Assembly: GCF_013283795.1 (NCBI RefSeq)
Contig: NZ_JABSOD010000023.1
Coordinates: forward strand, 1-56,413
Length of the DNA: 56,413 bases
Reading direction: 5' to 3'
DNA from: Rheinheimera lutimaris
GTDB lineage: Bacteria; Pseudomonadota; Gammaproteobacteria; Enterobacterales; Alteromonadaceae
In this document: positions 1-8,266 of the stretch, piece after piece
Layout: every line of letters begins with the position of its first letter
How positions within the stretch are numbered: the first letter of the stretch is position 1
The notes under the pieces: model-generated
The model's input: only the letters and a program-made list of their open reading frames with translations
Told to the model about the DNA's origin: nothing
Database searches by the model: none
Position numbers and translations under genes: made by a program

Positions 1-7
1 CGCAAAG

Positions 8-32
8 CCACCTCCTATGGAGGTGGATTTTT
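8..32 (+). terminator. Rho-independent terminator of a gene left of the window
   Basis: An 8-bp perfect stem (CCACCTCC/GGAGGTGG) with a 3-nt loop is followed by ATTTTT on the + strand. There is no T-run in the minus direction, so it belongs to a + strand gene lying outside the window rather than to the minus-strand regulator that ends at 50. Confidence 0.75.
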
Positions 33-49
33 ACTTATTGCATTAGATG

Positions 50-2191
50 TTAATTTTCAATTTGCCACTGAATAAACTCCAGCGCCAACTCGGGCGTGAC
101 AAATACCGTAGCATAGATATTGTCCGGGTTGTGTGGGTCCGGATGCACTGCTATTAATTTGTGTGGCAGCTGTGTTTTGCGGGTCTCACCGGTCGCTGGG
201 TTGTACTGTTCTATATGGCCCAGCATACTGTAGCGATACTGCTGCCCGGCTTGCAATAACCAAACACCGACAAAGCTGTTGTCGCTGCTACTATTCACTT
301 CAATATCGTTTTTTTTGCCATCTACGTAACGATACAGCTTACCATCACGGTGATAATGTAACTGGCCTTGTTGATCATACTGAGCAAAGCTGCCGGCAGA
401 GAATGTTAATTGAGTTAACTCGTTACTTATCAGGTCAAGCTGCCACAAATTTTGGCTGTTGCCCTGCAGTCGCGTCAATATAAGGCCGCTGTTGTCCGGC
501 AGCCACACCGGTTGGCCAATATCGTTGTTTTCCAGCTTGGTTATCAGTTGCTGGCGCTGCGTATCATATAAATGCAGATTACCCTGTTGTACAAAAGCGA
601 TATAGCGGCCATCACCTGACCAGCTAATACCGTTGACCGGTTGATTATCTGCTATTAACTCAGTCACTTGCTTGTTCCGGCCATCAACACTTAGCCATAA
701 TTGCCAGTTGCCGGTCCAGTTGGCAGCAAAGGCATAACGGCTGGCGTCTGTCGGGGATATTGCTATTGCCATATCGCTGCCGGCGGCATTATTTAAAAAG
801 CTGATTTCGCGGTTTGCAGTATCAAAAGCCCGCGTCACCTTAACCAACTGCATACCGCTTTGAGTAGTGGTGTTGGCTGTCATCGGTGAGATGTAAGCCT
901 GGTTTTCTGTCAGCAGAGACATCTCACCAACGATAATATTGTCCGGCAGTTTTAGCAGACTACGGCTTTTATCCGTCAGATTAATCTGCAAAATGCCATT
1001 GCCACCCGGTAACAGTAAGCTGCTTTGATCGGCGCTCCATTCCAACCCCAGTAGCAATATCGGTATTGGCAGGCTGGCTACGCGGCTGTGCTCGCGGCTG
1101 ACAGGATCATAAATATAGATATCAGGGTGGTTAGACTCAGGCATCAGAACATAAGCCAGTTTGCTGCCATCGGCAGACAGTGCCAACAAGGTGACGCCGA
1201 GCCCAGCCGAGGGGGCATCAAGCAATGTTTGCACTGTGCCATTGATCAGGTTTTCTGCCAGCAGTGCGTTGCCAGAATATAGGCCGGCACTGCTTTTGCT
1301 GTAATATAGCCACTGACCATCTGGGCTAACTTGTGCTGTACCAAGGGTCATACCGGTACAGCCGGTTAAACGCGTTACGCTATAAGTTGGAAATTGGCTA
1401 AAATCATAATTTTGATACTCACAATGGCTACCGTCTTCATTTACTGCCTGAACCAATAATTTATTACTCTGCGGCTGCCAGGTTTGCACACTGTATATTT
1501 TGCCTTGCTCTTCAATCGCCACTTCCTGCAACAGGTTGCCGGTGTTTATGCCCAATTTGCGTATCATGGTGCGGACACTGCCATCGGGTTGAGAATGACT
1601 GTAAGCCAGTAACTGTTTATCCGGCGACACTAAAGGTCTGGATTCAATGCCCTTAAACCAGGTGATTTTCTGTTGCGTGGTGATGTTGAGCGTAATGTCG
1701 CCGCTTGTTCGTTTTTCTGTTGCTACCTGTTGTAGCGCGGTATTGTCCGGCAATATTCGGTAGCCGATAAAAACAACAACAAACAGCGTGGCCAGAGCCA
1801 ATACTATAGCGGGTATCGTCAAACGCCGGCGTGGCAGCGCAGTATTATTGTTTACCGCCGTATCTTCATTAACTTTCGCAGGATTAAAACCGGTTAATTG
1901 CAGGCTATAGCCTTTGCGGTGATGAGTTTTAATCGGCGATTCTGTCAGGCTTTCGTGCTGCAACGCTTTACGCAGTTCAGATATGGCGCGGTTTATTGCA
2001 TTGTCATCGACATAGCTTTGCTGCCAGATGGTATCAATCAGTTGTTGGCGGGAAATGATCTTGCCCGGATTAGCTGCAAAATACTGCAGCAGTTTACACA
2101 GCAGTGGCTCCAGCTCTTTACGCTGTGCTGCGTGTTTAATGCTGAAATCAGCCGGCGTAAAGATCCATGGACCAAGCTGTATAACATCCAT
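50..2191 (-). CDS. CadC-like membrane-anchored winged-helix regulator with TolB/WD40-like periplasmic domain
   Basis: This 713-residue protein is probably a one-component transmembrane transcription regulator. Residues 1-100 form an OmpR/CadC-type winged helix (LLQYFAANPGKIISRQQLID, then VDDNAINRAISELRKAL and a KGYSL wing). A basic RRR precedes a single membrane helix at about 124-146. The remaining 560 residues, which should be periplasmic, are built of repeated beta-propeller blades with TolB-like signatures (SPDGQWLYYS, LSADGSKLAYV, SGDGRYIAFV). This architecture is known from CadC/ToxR-like regulators whose output domain binds DNA while still attached to the membrane. The ligand is unknown. 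The gene is divergent from the small secreted protein at 2495, and an 11-bp tandem repeat lies between them. Confidence 0.85.
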   Translation of the reverse strand: MDVIQLGPWIFTPADFSIKHAAQRKELEPLLCKLLQYFAANPGKIISRQQLIDTIWQQSYVDDNAINRAISELRKALQHESLTESPIKTHHRKGYSLQLTGFNPAKVNEDTAVNNNTALPRRRLTIPAIVLALATLFVVVFIGYRILPDNTALQQVATEKRTSGDITLNITTQQKITWFKGIESRPLVSPDKQLLAYSHSQPDGSVRTMIRKLGINTGNLLQEVAIEEQGKIYSVQTWQPQSNKLLVQAVNEDGSHCEYQNYDFSQFPTYSVTRLTGCTGMTLGTAQVSPDGQWLYYSKSSAGLYSGNALLAENLINGTVQTLLDAPSAGLGVTLLALSADGSKLAYVLMPESNHPDIYIYDPVSREHSRVASLPIPILLLGLEWSADQSSLLLPGGNGILQINLTDKSRSLLKLPDNIIVGEMSLLTENQAYISPMTANTTTQSGMQLVKVTRAFDTANREISFLNNAAGSDMAIAISPTDASRYAFAANWTGNWQLWLSVDGRNKQVTELIADNQPVNGISWSGDGRYIAFVQQGNLHLYDTQRQQLITKLENNDIGQPVWLPDNSGLILTRLQGNSQNLWQLDLISNELTQLTFSAGSFAQYDQQGQLHYHRDGKLYRYVDGKKNDIEVNSSSDNSFVGVWLLQAGQQYRYSMLGHIEQYNPATGETRKTQLPHKLIAVHPDPHNPDNIYATVFVTPELALEFIQWQIEN

Positions 2192-2494
2192 CTGTTAATT
2201 ATTCTTTCTATTTTGAACAAGCTGTAACTGTAACAGAAGCAATTGCTGATTCAAGTTAAATAACCACTGCGCGCTAAAGCTTATAAATTCATCATAAGGT
2301 TTTCATAAGGTTTGTTTTATTTATTTAAAAACAGAGGTTTATATTTTTTTTTCTTAGCAATAAATTGCTTAGCTTCTGATAAGGGACTTTTTGTCACCGG
2401 CTGGCTAGAGTGAGCTCAACAACGTAACGGACAGGCAGTGAGTCCGCAGTTGTCAATAGACAAACATACTTACTGAACCAGAAGGAATAGCAAA
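2192..2494. promoter_or_regulatory. Divergent intergenic region with tandem 11-bp direct repeat (candidate operator)
   Basis: This 303-bp AT-rich region separates the CadC-like regulator from the small secreted protein gene. It holds two perfect back-to-back copies of TCATAAGGTTT at 2292-2302 and 2303-2313. Direct repeats spaced by one helical turn are the usual binding site of OmpR-type winged helices, so this is a plausible operator for the adjacent regulator. I could not place a convincing promoter. An AGAAGGAATAG-type ribosome site lies just before 2495. Confidence 0.45.
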
Positions 2495-2740
2495 ATGAAA
2501 ACATTCACGTCTAATGTCGCCCGCTTAGTTGTCGTTAGTGCATTGTTTGCCAGTTCTGCCGTGTTGGCGCAGCCGCAAGCTGGCAATTCAGAGCAACCGC
2601 AAACAGTTAACGAGATAAATATCAATCAACAGCAGCTTGTTGATGATTTACACCAGCAGCTGGTTAGCGGCATTAAGCAGCAGGTATCAACGACGTTGCA
2701 ATCTATGGCTGAATCATTAAAAAGCCTGATTACAAACTGA
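2495..2740 (+). CDS. Small secreted hypothetical protein (81 aa)
   Basis: I do not recognise the family. The protein starts with a clear Sec signal peptide (basic MKTFTSNVARL, a hydrophobic core, and a predicted cut after AVLA). A mature part of about 55 residues remains, rich in Q, N and S. Its second half (QQLVDDLHQQLVSGIKQQVS, then TTLQSMAESLKSLI) looks like an amphipathic helix. A GAAGGAA ribosome site precedes the ATG. It is the first gene of a + strand run that continues with a CPBP protease and a TraB/GumN-like protein, and it faces the CadC-like regulator, which may control it. A weak terminator-like hairpin follows at 2753, so this gene could be transcribed in excess over the rest. 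Confidence 0.7.
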   Translation: MKTFTSNVARLVVVSALFASSAVLAQPQAGNSEQPQTVNEININQQQLVDDLHQQLVSGIKQQVSTTLQSMAESLKSLITN

Positions 2741-2752
2741 ATTACTTTAAAG

Positions 2753-2780
2753 CCTGATACATTATTGTTTATCAGGTTTT
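2753..2780 (+). terminator. Weak intrinsic terminator between the secreted peptide and the CPBP gene
   Basis: A 7-bp stem CCTGATA/TATCAGG with a 10-nt loop is followed by TTTT. The stem is AT-rich, so partial read-through into the CPBP gene at 2815 is likely. Confidence 0.5.
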
Positions 2781-2814
2781 GTATTAAATTAACAATAAAA
2801 ACAAGGAGTTTAGT

Positions 2815-3579
2815 ATGAACCCATCTCAAGTTGACATAGCTGCACCTGTTTTAACTGCGCATGTGGCGCCGACTTTTGCTAAGTCGATTGTATGGTTGCT
2901 CGCATTCTTTTTGCTTTATTTGGCGGGGGCAATTTTATATGCAGCTGGTTACGGCGCCTATTTAGGCGGCAGTGGCACAGTTGCTCCTGACGATATCGGC
3001 GACATAGTCGTGCAACATATGGCTACTCCAACTGGGCTAACCTTATCTTATCTACTTATAAGTGTCCTGACACTGCCCTGGGTGTTGAAGGCAGCAAACC
3101 TCAGCGGTTCGCCGTGGCGTCAGACGCTGGCGCTAAAAGCGGTAACTGCAAAGCAATTGCTACCATGGATAGTGGCATACCTGATCTTCGCTGTGGCGCA
3201 AACTCTGATCAATCATTTGTTTGAAGTTGACGCTGGTGACTTTATCGGTGCGATTTTGGGCAGCCGTGATATTGGCCTGTTGCTGGTATTTGTGGTTGCG
3301 GCTCCGATACTGGAAGAAGCTGTATTTCGTGGTTATCTGTTCAAAGCCTGGCGCACTGGTTTTCTTGGTTTGTGGGGCACTTTATTACTGACATCTCTAC
3401 TGTTTACCTTGTTACATGCCGGCCAGTATCCGGGTATTTTACTCGGCATGCTGTTTGCGTTCAGTCTGTTATTAGGGCTGGCACGTGAGCGCAGTGGTTC
3501 TTTGTATGTTCCTGTGGCACTGCATGCACTTAATAACCTGATCGCCTGGATATTGGTGGTGTATTTGGGATTGGCGTAA
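2815..3579 (+). CDS. CPBP family intramembrane glutamic endopeptidase
   Basis: This is a 254-residue polytopic membrane protein of the CPBP/Abi (CAAX protease and bacteriocin-processing) family. The diagnostic motifs are present in order: EEAVFRGYL (motif 1, catalytic Glu pair and Arg) at about 163-171, then LLFTLLHAGQY (motif 2 His), then HALNNL (motif 3 His/Asn) near the C-terminus. About seven hydrophobic segments are visible. In this family the Glu/His set performs proteolysis inside the membrane, and substrates are rarely known. An AAGGAG ribosome site lies 8 nt before the ATG. Its position behind a small secreted protein raises the possibility, purely inferred, that the peptide is its substrate or partner. 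Confidence 0.88.
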   Translation: MNPSQVDIAAPVLTAHVAPTFAKSIVWLLAFFLLYLAGAILYAAGYGAYLGGSGTVAPDDIGDIVVQHMATPTGLTLSYLLISVLTLPWVLKAANLSGSPWRQTLALKAVTAKQLLPWIVAYLIFAVAQTLINHLFEVDAGDFIGAILGSRDIGLLLVFVVAAPILEEAVFRGYLFKAWRTGFLGLWGTLLLTSLLFTLLHAGQYPGILLGMLFAFSLLLGLARERSGSLYVPVALHALNNLIAWILVVYLGLA

Positions 3580-3622
3580 CAGCGGTATTCTTGAGCAAAA
3601 TAATGATAAATAAGGGCTTATT

Positions 3623-4504
3623 ATGGAATTGAAGAATAGTATAAAAACACTTTGTGGCTCGCTGGTGCTGGTCGCATTAAGTTCAACAGCCGTTTTGGCA
3701 GAAACATCAATATGGAAAGTCAGCAAGGGTAATGACTATCTGTATATCGGCGGTACCGTGCATCTATTGCCGGAGTCCGCATTTCCACTGCCCGCAGAGT
3801 TTGATCAGGCTTATGCTGCGACCGATACTCTGGTGCTGGAGGCGAAAATTCCTGAGCCTACTGATACCGAAATGCAAACCGCTTTGATAAAAGCCATGGC
3901 TTACACTGATGGCCGCAGTTTATCTAAGGTACTGTCGCCTGAAGTGTATCAGCAGGTGGCAGACTATTTTGCCCCTTACGGCGTGCAACTTCAGCAGTTG
4001 GATGGCTACAAACCGGGCTTTATTATACTGCAGATGCTGTCGATGGAAATGATGAAGGCACAAATGGCCGGCGAAGGTGTCGACAGTTACTTCAATAAAA
4101 AAGCTAAAGCCGATGGTAAAACGCTGGCTTATTTGGAAAGCGTGGAAAGCCAGATTAACTTGTTGGCTAACATGGGGGACGGTTATGAAGATGCCTTTAT
4201 AAAGATGAACCTCGAGCAGTTCGATGACTTTAAAGCTTACTTCACAGCTATCATCGCCGCATGGCGTGCCGGTGATATGGCTGCGCTGGATAGCCTGGCG
4301 GTAAAGCCCGCCTGTGAACTGGACCCAGTATTGTATCAAGCGCTGTTTGTGCAGCGTAACAACGACTGGCTACCACAAATTAAGCAAATGTTTGGCAATA
4401 ACAGCAAAGAACTGGTGTTGGTAGGTGGCGGTCACCTTGCAGGTGCAGACAGCGTACTGGCATTGCTGGAGCACGCGGGCTATACCGTTGAGCAAGTTAA
4501 TTAG
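3623..4504 (+). CDS. TraB/GumN family protein
   Basis: This 293-residue exported protein has a Sec signal peptide (hydrophobic stretch ending in STAVLA, cut before ETSIW). The mature part opens with the TraB/GumN signature SIWKVSKGNDYLYIGGTVHL, including the GTVHLLP motif, and ends with the conserved ELVLVGGGHLAGADSVLALL block, where the GGGHL histidine belongs to the presumed metal or active site. Family members are described as haem-binding or metalloprotease-like (Tiki fold), but the bacterial function is not settled. It lies 43 nt after the CPBP gene and 9 nt before a 40-codon membrane ORF, so it is probably in one transcript with both. Confidence 0.85.
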   Translation: MELKNSIKTLCGSLVLVALSSTAVLAETSIWKVSKGNDYLYIGGTVHLLPESAFPLPAEFDQAYAATDTLVLEAKIPEPTDTEMQTALIKAMAYTDGRSLSKVLSPEVYQQVADYFAPYGVQLQQLDGYKPGFIILQMLSMEMMKAQMAGEGVDSYFNKKAKADGKTLAYLESVESQINLLANMGDGYEDAFIKMNLEQFDDFKAYFTAIIAAWRAGDMAALDSLAVKPACELDPVLYQALFVQRNNDWLPQIKQMFGNNSKELVLVGGGHLAGADSVLALLEHAGYTVEQVN

Positions 4505-4513
4505 GAGGCGGTT

Positions 4514-4636
4514 ATGTTACTGCGCAGAGGATTAAGCAAGGATGGTGCAGCAGTTCTGTTTGCCGCAGGTTGTTGGATAGCGCTGTGGACCTGGTTCAAC
4601 TTGCAGCTGATACACAGCTTAAGCATATTTGTTTAA
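4514..4636 (+). CDS. 40-residue single-pass membrane peptide
   Basis: A short ORF of 40 codons starts 9 nt after the TraB/GumN-like gene, behind a perfect GGAGG ribosome site at 4504-4508 that overlaps the upstream stop region. The product begins MLLRRGLSKDGAAVLFAAG, has one hydrophobic helix of roughly 20 residues containing three Trp, and ends in LSIFV. The strong ribosome site and tight spacing argue that it is translated. I do not recognise it. It resembles small membrane proteins that associate with larger envelope proteins, but no function can be assigned. Confidence 0.5.
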   Translation: MLLRRGLSKDGAAVLFAAGCWIALWTWFNLQLIHSLSIFV

Positions 4637-4663
4637 CCGGTGTTCAGCAAAACTTCACCCCGG

Positions 4664-4728
4664 CCCTGTAATCTGCGGCGTTATCTATTAGAATAACCGC
4701 ACCAGCGATAAGACGCATGATTACAGGG
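4664..4728 (+). promoter_or_regulatory. Long inverted repeat in the glmU leader
   Basis: A perfect 10-bp inverted repeat, CCCTGTAATC (4664-4673) and GATTACAGGG (4719-4728), lies immediately before glmU. Nested inside it are TGCGG/CCGCA and GTTAT/ATAAC arms, which would give one long hairpin. The 3' arm contains AGGG, the only purine-rich ribosome-site candidate before the ATG at 4737. The structure could therefore control glmU translation, or be a palindromic operator if transcription starts inside it. Confidence 0.4.
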
Positions 4729-4736
4729 ATCCTTCT

Positions 4737-6101
4737 ATGGCATTAAATGTAGTGATTCTGGCGGCCGGCAAAGGCACGCGGATGAAATCAGATTTACCCA
4801 AAGTACTGCACAAGGTAGCAGAGCGGCCGATGGTACAACACGTAATCGATACCGCCAGAGCCTTGGGCGCCGCTAAACCACAGTTGGTTTATGGCTACGG
4901 TGCCGATGCGTTGCAGGCCGGCCTTAGCGAACAAGCATTGCACTGGGTATTACAGGCCGAGCAGCTCGGCACCGGCCATGCCGTGGCGCAGGCGATACCG
5001 AATATCGCTGATGACGATACCGTGCTGGTGCTATACGGCGACGTACCGTTAACCCGTTTAGAAACCCTGCAGCAATTGCTGGCGGTTAAACCGGCTGATG
5101 GCCTGGCGATTTTAACGGTCAATTTGGCCAACCCGACCGGTTATGGCCGTATTGTGCGTGAAAACGGCAAAGTAACCGGCATTGTTGAGCAAAAAGATGC
5201 CAGTGCTGAACAGTTACTTATTAAGGAAGTGAACAGCGGCATTATGGCGCTGCCCGGCAAACAATTAAAAAGTTGGCTCGGCCGCTTATCTAACAGCAAT
5301 GCCCAGGGCGAATACTACTTAACTGATGTTATCGCTATGGCACACAATGAAGGCGTGGCTATTGCCACCGCCCAGCCGCAAAATCCGATGGAAGTGGAAG
5401 GCGCTAATAACCGCGTGCAACTGGCGGCGTTAGAACGGGCTTATCAGCAGCGTAAAGCTGAAGAGTTAATGCTGGCCGGCGCTAACCTGCGCGACCCGGC
5501 GCGGATAGATGTGCGTGGCGAGGTTAGCGTTGGCAATGACGTGATGATTGATATCAATGTTATTTTTGAAGGTAGAGTAGTGTTAGGTAAAGGTGTTAGC
5601 GTTGGAGCCAACTGTATATTAAAAGACTGTGTTGTTGGCGATAACACACAAATTAAACCGAACTCGATGATCGAAAAAGCCAGTGTAGGCGCCGATTGTT
5701 CAGTAGGCCCCTACGCCCGGTTGCGGCCGGACAGCGTGATGCTGGATGACAGCCATGTTGGTAACTTTGTCGAGATGAAAAAAACCACCCTGGGTAAAGG
5801 CTCTAAAGCCAACCATTTAACTTATCTTGGCGATGCAGTAATAGGCGACAAGGTCAATGTAGGTGCCGGTACTATTACCTGCAACTATGATGGCGCGAAT
5901 AAGTTTGTTACTACCATTAAAGACGGCGCCTTTATCGGTTCGAACAGTGCGTTAGTGGCGCCGGTAACCGTGGGCATAAACGCCACTGTTGGTGCCGGTT
6001 CAGTATTGACCCGTGATGCCGCCGATGGCGAGCTGGTGGTAGCCCGCGCTAAACAGCGGCATATTGCTGATTGGCAAAGGCCTGTAAAAATTAAAAAGTA
6101 A
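4737..6101 (+). CDS. glmU: Bifunctional UDP-N-acetylglucosamine pyrophosphorylase / glucosamine-1-phosphate acetyltransferase
   Basis: GlmU makes UDP-GlcNAc for peptidoglycan and lipopolysaccharide. It acetylates GlcN-1-P with acetyl-CoA and then transfers UMP from UTP, in the cytoplasm. The 454-residue length is typical. The N-terminal uridyltransferase half shows the nucleotide motif [18 protein letters not shown] and the sugar-site YGDVPL. The C-terminal half is a left-handed beta helix of hexapeptide repeats ([24 protein letters not shown], and others), with the acetyltransferase segment [20 protein letters not shown] intact. In E. coli glmU and glmS form an operon. Here they are 5 kb apart, separated by a symporter, a lipoprotein gene, a reductase and a DeoR-type regulator. 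A strong terminator follows directly. Confidence 0.97.
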   Translation: MALNVVILAAGKGTRMKSDLPKVLHKVAERPMVQHVIDTARALGAAKPQLVYGYGADALQAGLSEQALHWVLQAEQLGTGHAVAQAIPNIADDDTVLVLYGDVPLTRLETLQQLLAVKPADGLAILTVNLANPTGYGRIVRENGKVTGIVEQKDASAEQLLIKEVNSGIMALPGKQLKSWLGRLSNSNAQGEYYLTDVIAMAHNEGVAIATAQPQNPMEVEGANNRVQLAALERAYQQRKAEELMLAGANLRDPARIDVRGEVSVGNDVMIDINVIFEGRVVLGKGVSVGANCILKDCVVGDNTQIKPNSMIEKASVGADCSVGPYARLRPDSVMLDDSHVGNFVEMKKTTLGKGSKANHLTYLGDAVIGDKVNVGAGTITCNYDGANKFVTTIKDGAFIGSNSALVAPVTVGINATVGAGSVLTRDAADGELVVARAKQRHIADWQRPVKIKK

Positions 6102-6110
6102 CCGAAACTA

Positions 6111-6140
6111 AACAGCCCGCAATAGCGGGCTGTTTTATTA
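6111..6140 (+). terminator. glmU terminator
   Basis: A 10-bp perfect stem (AACAGCCCGC/GCGGGCTGTT) with an AATA loop and a T-rich tail lies 9 nt after the glmU stop codon. Confidence 0.85.
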
Positions 6141-6150
6141 TTGTTCGGAT

Positions 6151-6330
6151 GGAGTAGCTCCGGTTGCAATTCCCGCTCTGGCTCGTCACAGCAACTAGCT
6201 AGGGCCTCCTGCCCAAGCCCTTTCAGGCCAGCGTAGCTGTTCAAATTCGTTCCTGACGAATTTGTCGCCTACTGCCTGCGGCAGGGCTCAGACACTCTGT
6301 GACGCCCAAATCGGGATTCCAACCTACACT
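6151..6330. repeat. Structured intergenic element with imperfect terminal inverted repeats
   Basis: The stretch between the glmU terminator and the symporter gene carries no convincing gene. It has imperfect inverted repeats about 28-30 nt long, at 6162-6191 and 6297-6324. Both read GGTTG-AAT-CCCG followed by a short gap and GTCACAG from the outside inward. Inside is a perfect 9-bp hairpin, CAAATTCGT/ACGAATTTG (6242-6264), and a small CTGCC/GGCAG hairpin. At about 165 bp it looks like a MITE-like or palindromic dispersed repeat. Only one copy is in the window, so dispersal is inferred. Confidence 0.45.
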
Positions 6331-6343
6331 ATCAGTGTGTAAC

Positions 6344-7483
6344 TCATTCAGCTTTGTCTACGAGCACCGCAATAGCGCCATCGCCGGTAACATTACAGGC
6401 AGTGCCAAAGCTGTCTTGTGCCATATACAGCGCAATCATCAGTGCTATGGCTGCTTCGCCGAAACCCAGCATTGAACCCAGCAGGCCCACCGCAGACATT
6501 ACCGCACCGCCGGGTACGCCAGGCGCTGCCAGCATTACTACGCCAAGCATTAAAATAAACGGCAGTACAGTTAATAACGACGGCATTTCGAGGCCATTTA
6601 CCATGGTAACAACGGCCATGGCGCAGGTCACGATAGTAATGGTAGATCCGGACAAATGAATGGTTGCGCACAGCGGTACGGTAAAGTTAGCCACATCCGG
6701 TTTCACGCCATTGGCTTTAGTGGCTTGTAGTGAAACCGGAATGGTCGCCGCGCTCGACATGGTGCCCAGTGCTGTAAAATAGGCGGGCATCATGGTTTTA
6801 ATTGAGGTAAAAGGCGACTTACCGGCTTTAATTCCAGCAATAGTGTATAGCGTAATAATCCAGCACCAATGCATGACAACCGCCAGTACAAGTACGATGC
6901 CGAAGGTTTTCAGTGTGGTAAATACGGTACCCGCTGCCGCCATTTGTGCGAACTCACCCGCGATATACAATGGCAGTAGTGGAATAATGACTTTTTCCAG
7001 CATTAGCTGAATAACATCACGGCCTTGATCTGATAACTGTCTTAATTGCCGGGCTTGTGTTGCAGCAATACCTAAACCAAAAATAAATGCCAGTGCTAAG
7101 GCTGTCATTACACTAATTGCCGGAGGAATGTCCATTTCGATAAAAGCGGTTAAATGTGTCACTTCTGTTGGCGCAGCAGCAGTATTTGCGCTGGTTAGCA
7201 TAGGCACTACTACACTGGCAACCAAAAACGCTAAGGTGCCCGCAATGACGGTAGACAAGTAGGCAAAACCCAGCGTGCGACTAAGTAATTTGCCGGAGTT
7301 TCGCGGTAAAGCTGCGATTCCGCTGGTAATAAAAAACAGAATAAGTAGTGGCACGGTGAAGAACAACAGTTCGCCAAACAAGCCTTTAAAGGTAATTAAT
7401 AGTTGTGTTAGCCAATGTGGTGCATACAAGCCACACAACATACCCAGCACTATGCCGGCAATCAGTTTAATTATTAAAGCCAT
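6344..7483 (-). CDS. Dicarboxylate/amino acid:cation symporter (DAACS family)
   Basis: This 379-residue polytopic inner-membrane protein belongs to the GltP/SstT/DctA superfamily, which couples uptake of acidic or hydroxy amino acids or dicarboxylates to Na+ or H+. Visible features are the long N-terminal hydrophobic helices, the serine-rich re-entrant loop GTMSSAATIPVSL, the following NFTVPLCATIHLSGS segment (family NMDG-like region) and the second hairpin GVPGGAVMSAVGLLG. The C-terminal MAQDSFGTACNVTGDGAIAVLVDK carries the conserved D and N residues of the substrate site. The length is slightly shorter than GltP (437). It is a single gene between two + strand genes. The exact substrate cannot be read from the sequence. 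Confidence 0.88.
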   Translation of the reverse strand: MALIIKLIAGIVLGMLCGLYAPHWLTQLLITFKGLFGELLFFTVPLLILFFITSGIAALPRNSGKLLSRTLGFAYLSTVIAGTLAFLVASVVVPMLTSANTAAAPTEVTHLTAFIEMDIPPAISVMTALALAFIFGLGIAATQARQLRQLSDQGRDVIQLMLEKVIIPLLPLYIAGEFAQMAAAGTVFTTLKTFGIVLVLAVVMHWCWIITLYTIAGIKAGKSPFTSIKTMMPAYFTALGTMSSAATIPVSLQATKANGVKPDVANFTVPLCATIHLSGSTITIVTCAMAVVTMVNGLEMPSLLTVLPFILMLGVVMLAAPGVPGGAVMSAVGLLGSMLGFGEAAIALMIALYMAQDSFGTACNVTGDGAIAVLVDKAE

Positions 7484-7705
7484 AGTTGTTTCTCGTTATA
7501 GTGTGAAGGTCCCTTAGCGTGGCTGAGCATACCATAAGTTGTTTCGGCTGGCTGCGCTTTGCTGGTCGGCTGTGTTTCACGTGGAGCATAAGCCAATTCA
7601 GCTAAAAGTCAGCCAACGCATACTATCGTCTGATATTTAGTTACACTGGGTGTGCGTGGCAAAAAATTTGAAACATAACAGCGTTTTAATAAGGCAGATA
7701 AACGG

Positions 7706-8266
7706 ATGAGAAAACTTATAGCATTAGCATGGTTAACCTTGCTGTTAAGTTGCAGCCAATTGCAGCAAATGTCAGCTTACAATGTCAGCGAGGCGGATTT
7801 AGAACAGTTATTACGTGGCCAGGTATCCAAACTGACGCAGCAGGCCACCGTAGCCGGCATCCCGCTGAAAATGCAGGTTGACAACATGCAGGTAGAAATA
7901 GGCCCGGATAATTCAGATCGGGTAAGGTTAAATACGTCGGCCAGTGCTGCGCTGTCGTTATTTGGTTTAAGTTATCCGGCTAACTTGCAACTGCAGGTAG
8001 AAGGCGTGCCATATTACGACGGTACGGAAAAAGCCGTGTATTTGCGCTCGGTAAAGTTGCTGGATTCCAATATTGAAGCCTCCGGCTATCGTGGCAACCT
8101 GGCACCGGTAAGCAATGAACTGTTTAAACTGGTTAACAGCTTTTTGGCAACGAACCCGGTATACCGGCTGGATACAACTAACCCCACCGTTAAACTGCTG
8201 ACGGCGGTGCCGCTGAATATGGCGGTACAAAATGGCCGCATAAGCTTTATGCCGGGTAAAAACTAA
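7706..8266 (+). CDS. DUF1439 (YceB-like) lipoprotein
   Basis: This 186-residue lipoprotein has a basic start, a hydrophobic core and the lipobox LLLSC, so Cys16 would be lipidated. The mature domain follows the DUF1439/YceB pattern: a predicted long N-terminal helix (VSEADLEQLLRGQVSKL) and then beta strands that include LNTSASAALSLFGLSYPANL. The fold resembles the lipid-binding SMP/BPI-like proteins, but no function is established. It overlaps the convergent reductase gene by 4 nt at its 3' end. Confidence 0.8.
   Translation: MRKLIALAWLTLLLSCSQLQQMSAYNVSEADLEQLLRGQVSKLTQQATVAGIPLKMQVDNMQVEIGPDNSDRVRLNTSASAALSLFGLSYPANLQLQVEGVPYYDGTEKAVYLRSVKLLDSNIEASGYRGNLAPVSNELFKLVNSFLATNPVYRLDTTNPTVKLLTAVPLNMAVQNGRISFMPGKN

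Noticed and set aside
5885..6244. Minus-strand 119-codon ORF across the glmU end
   Set aside because: It lies mostly antisense to glmU, its terminator and the palindromic element, so it is a chance frame.
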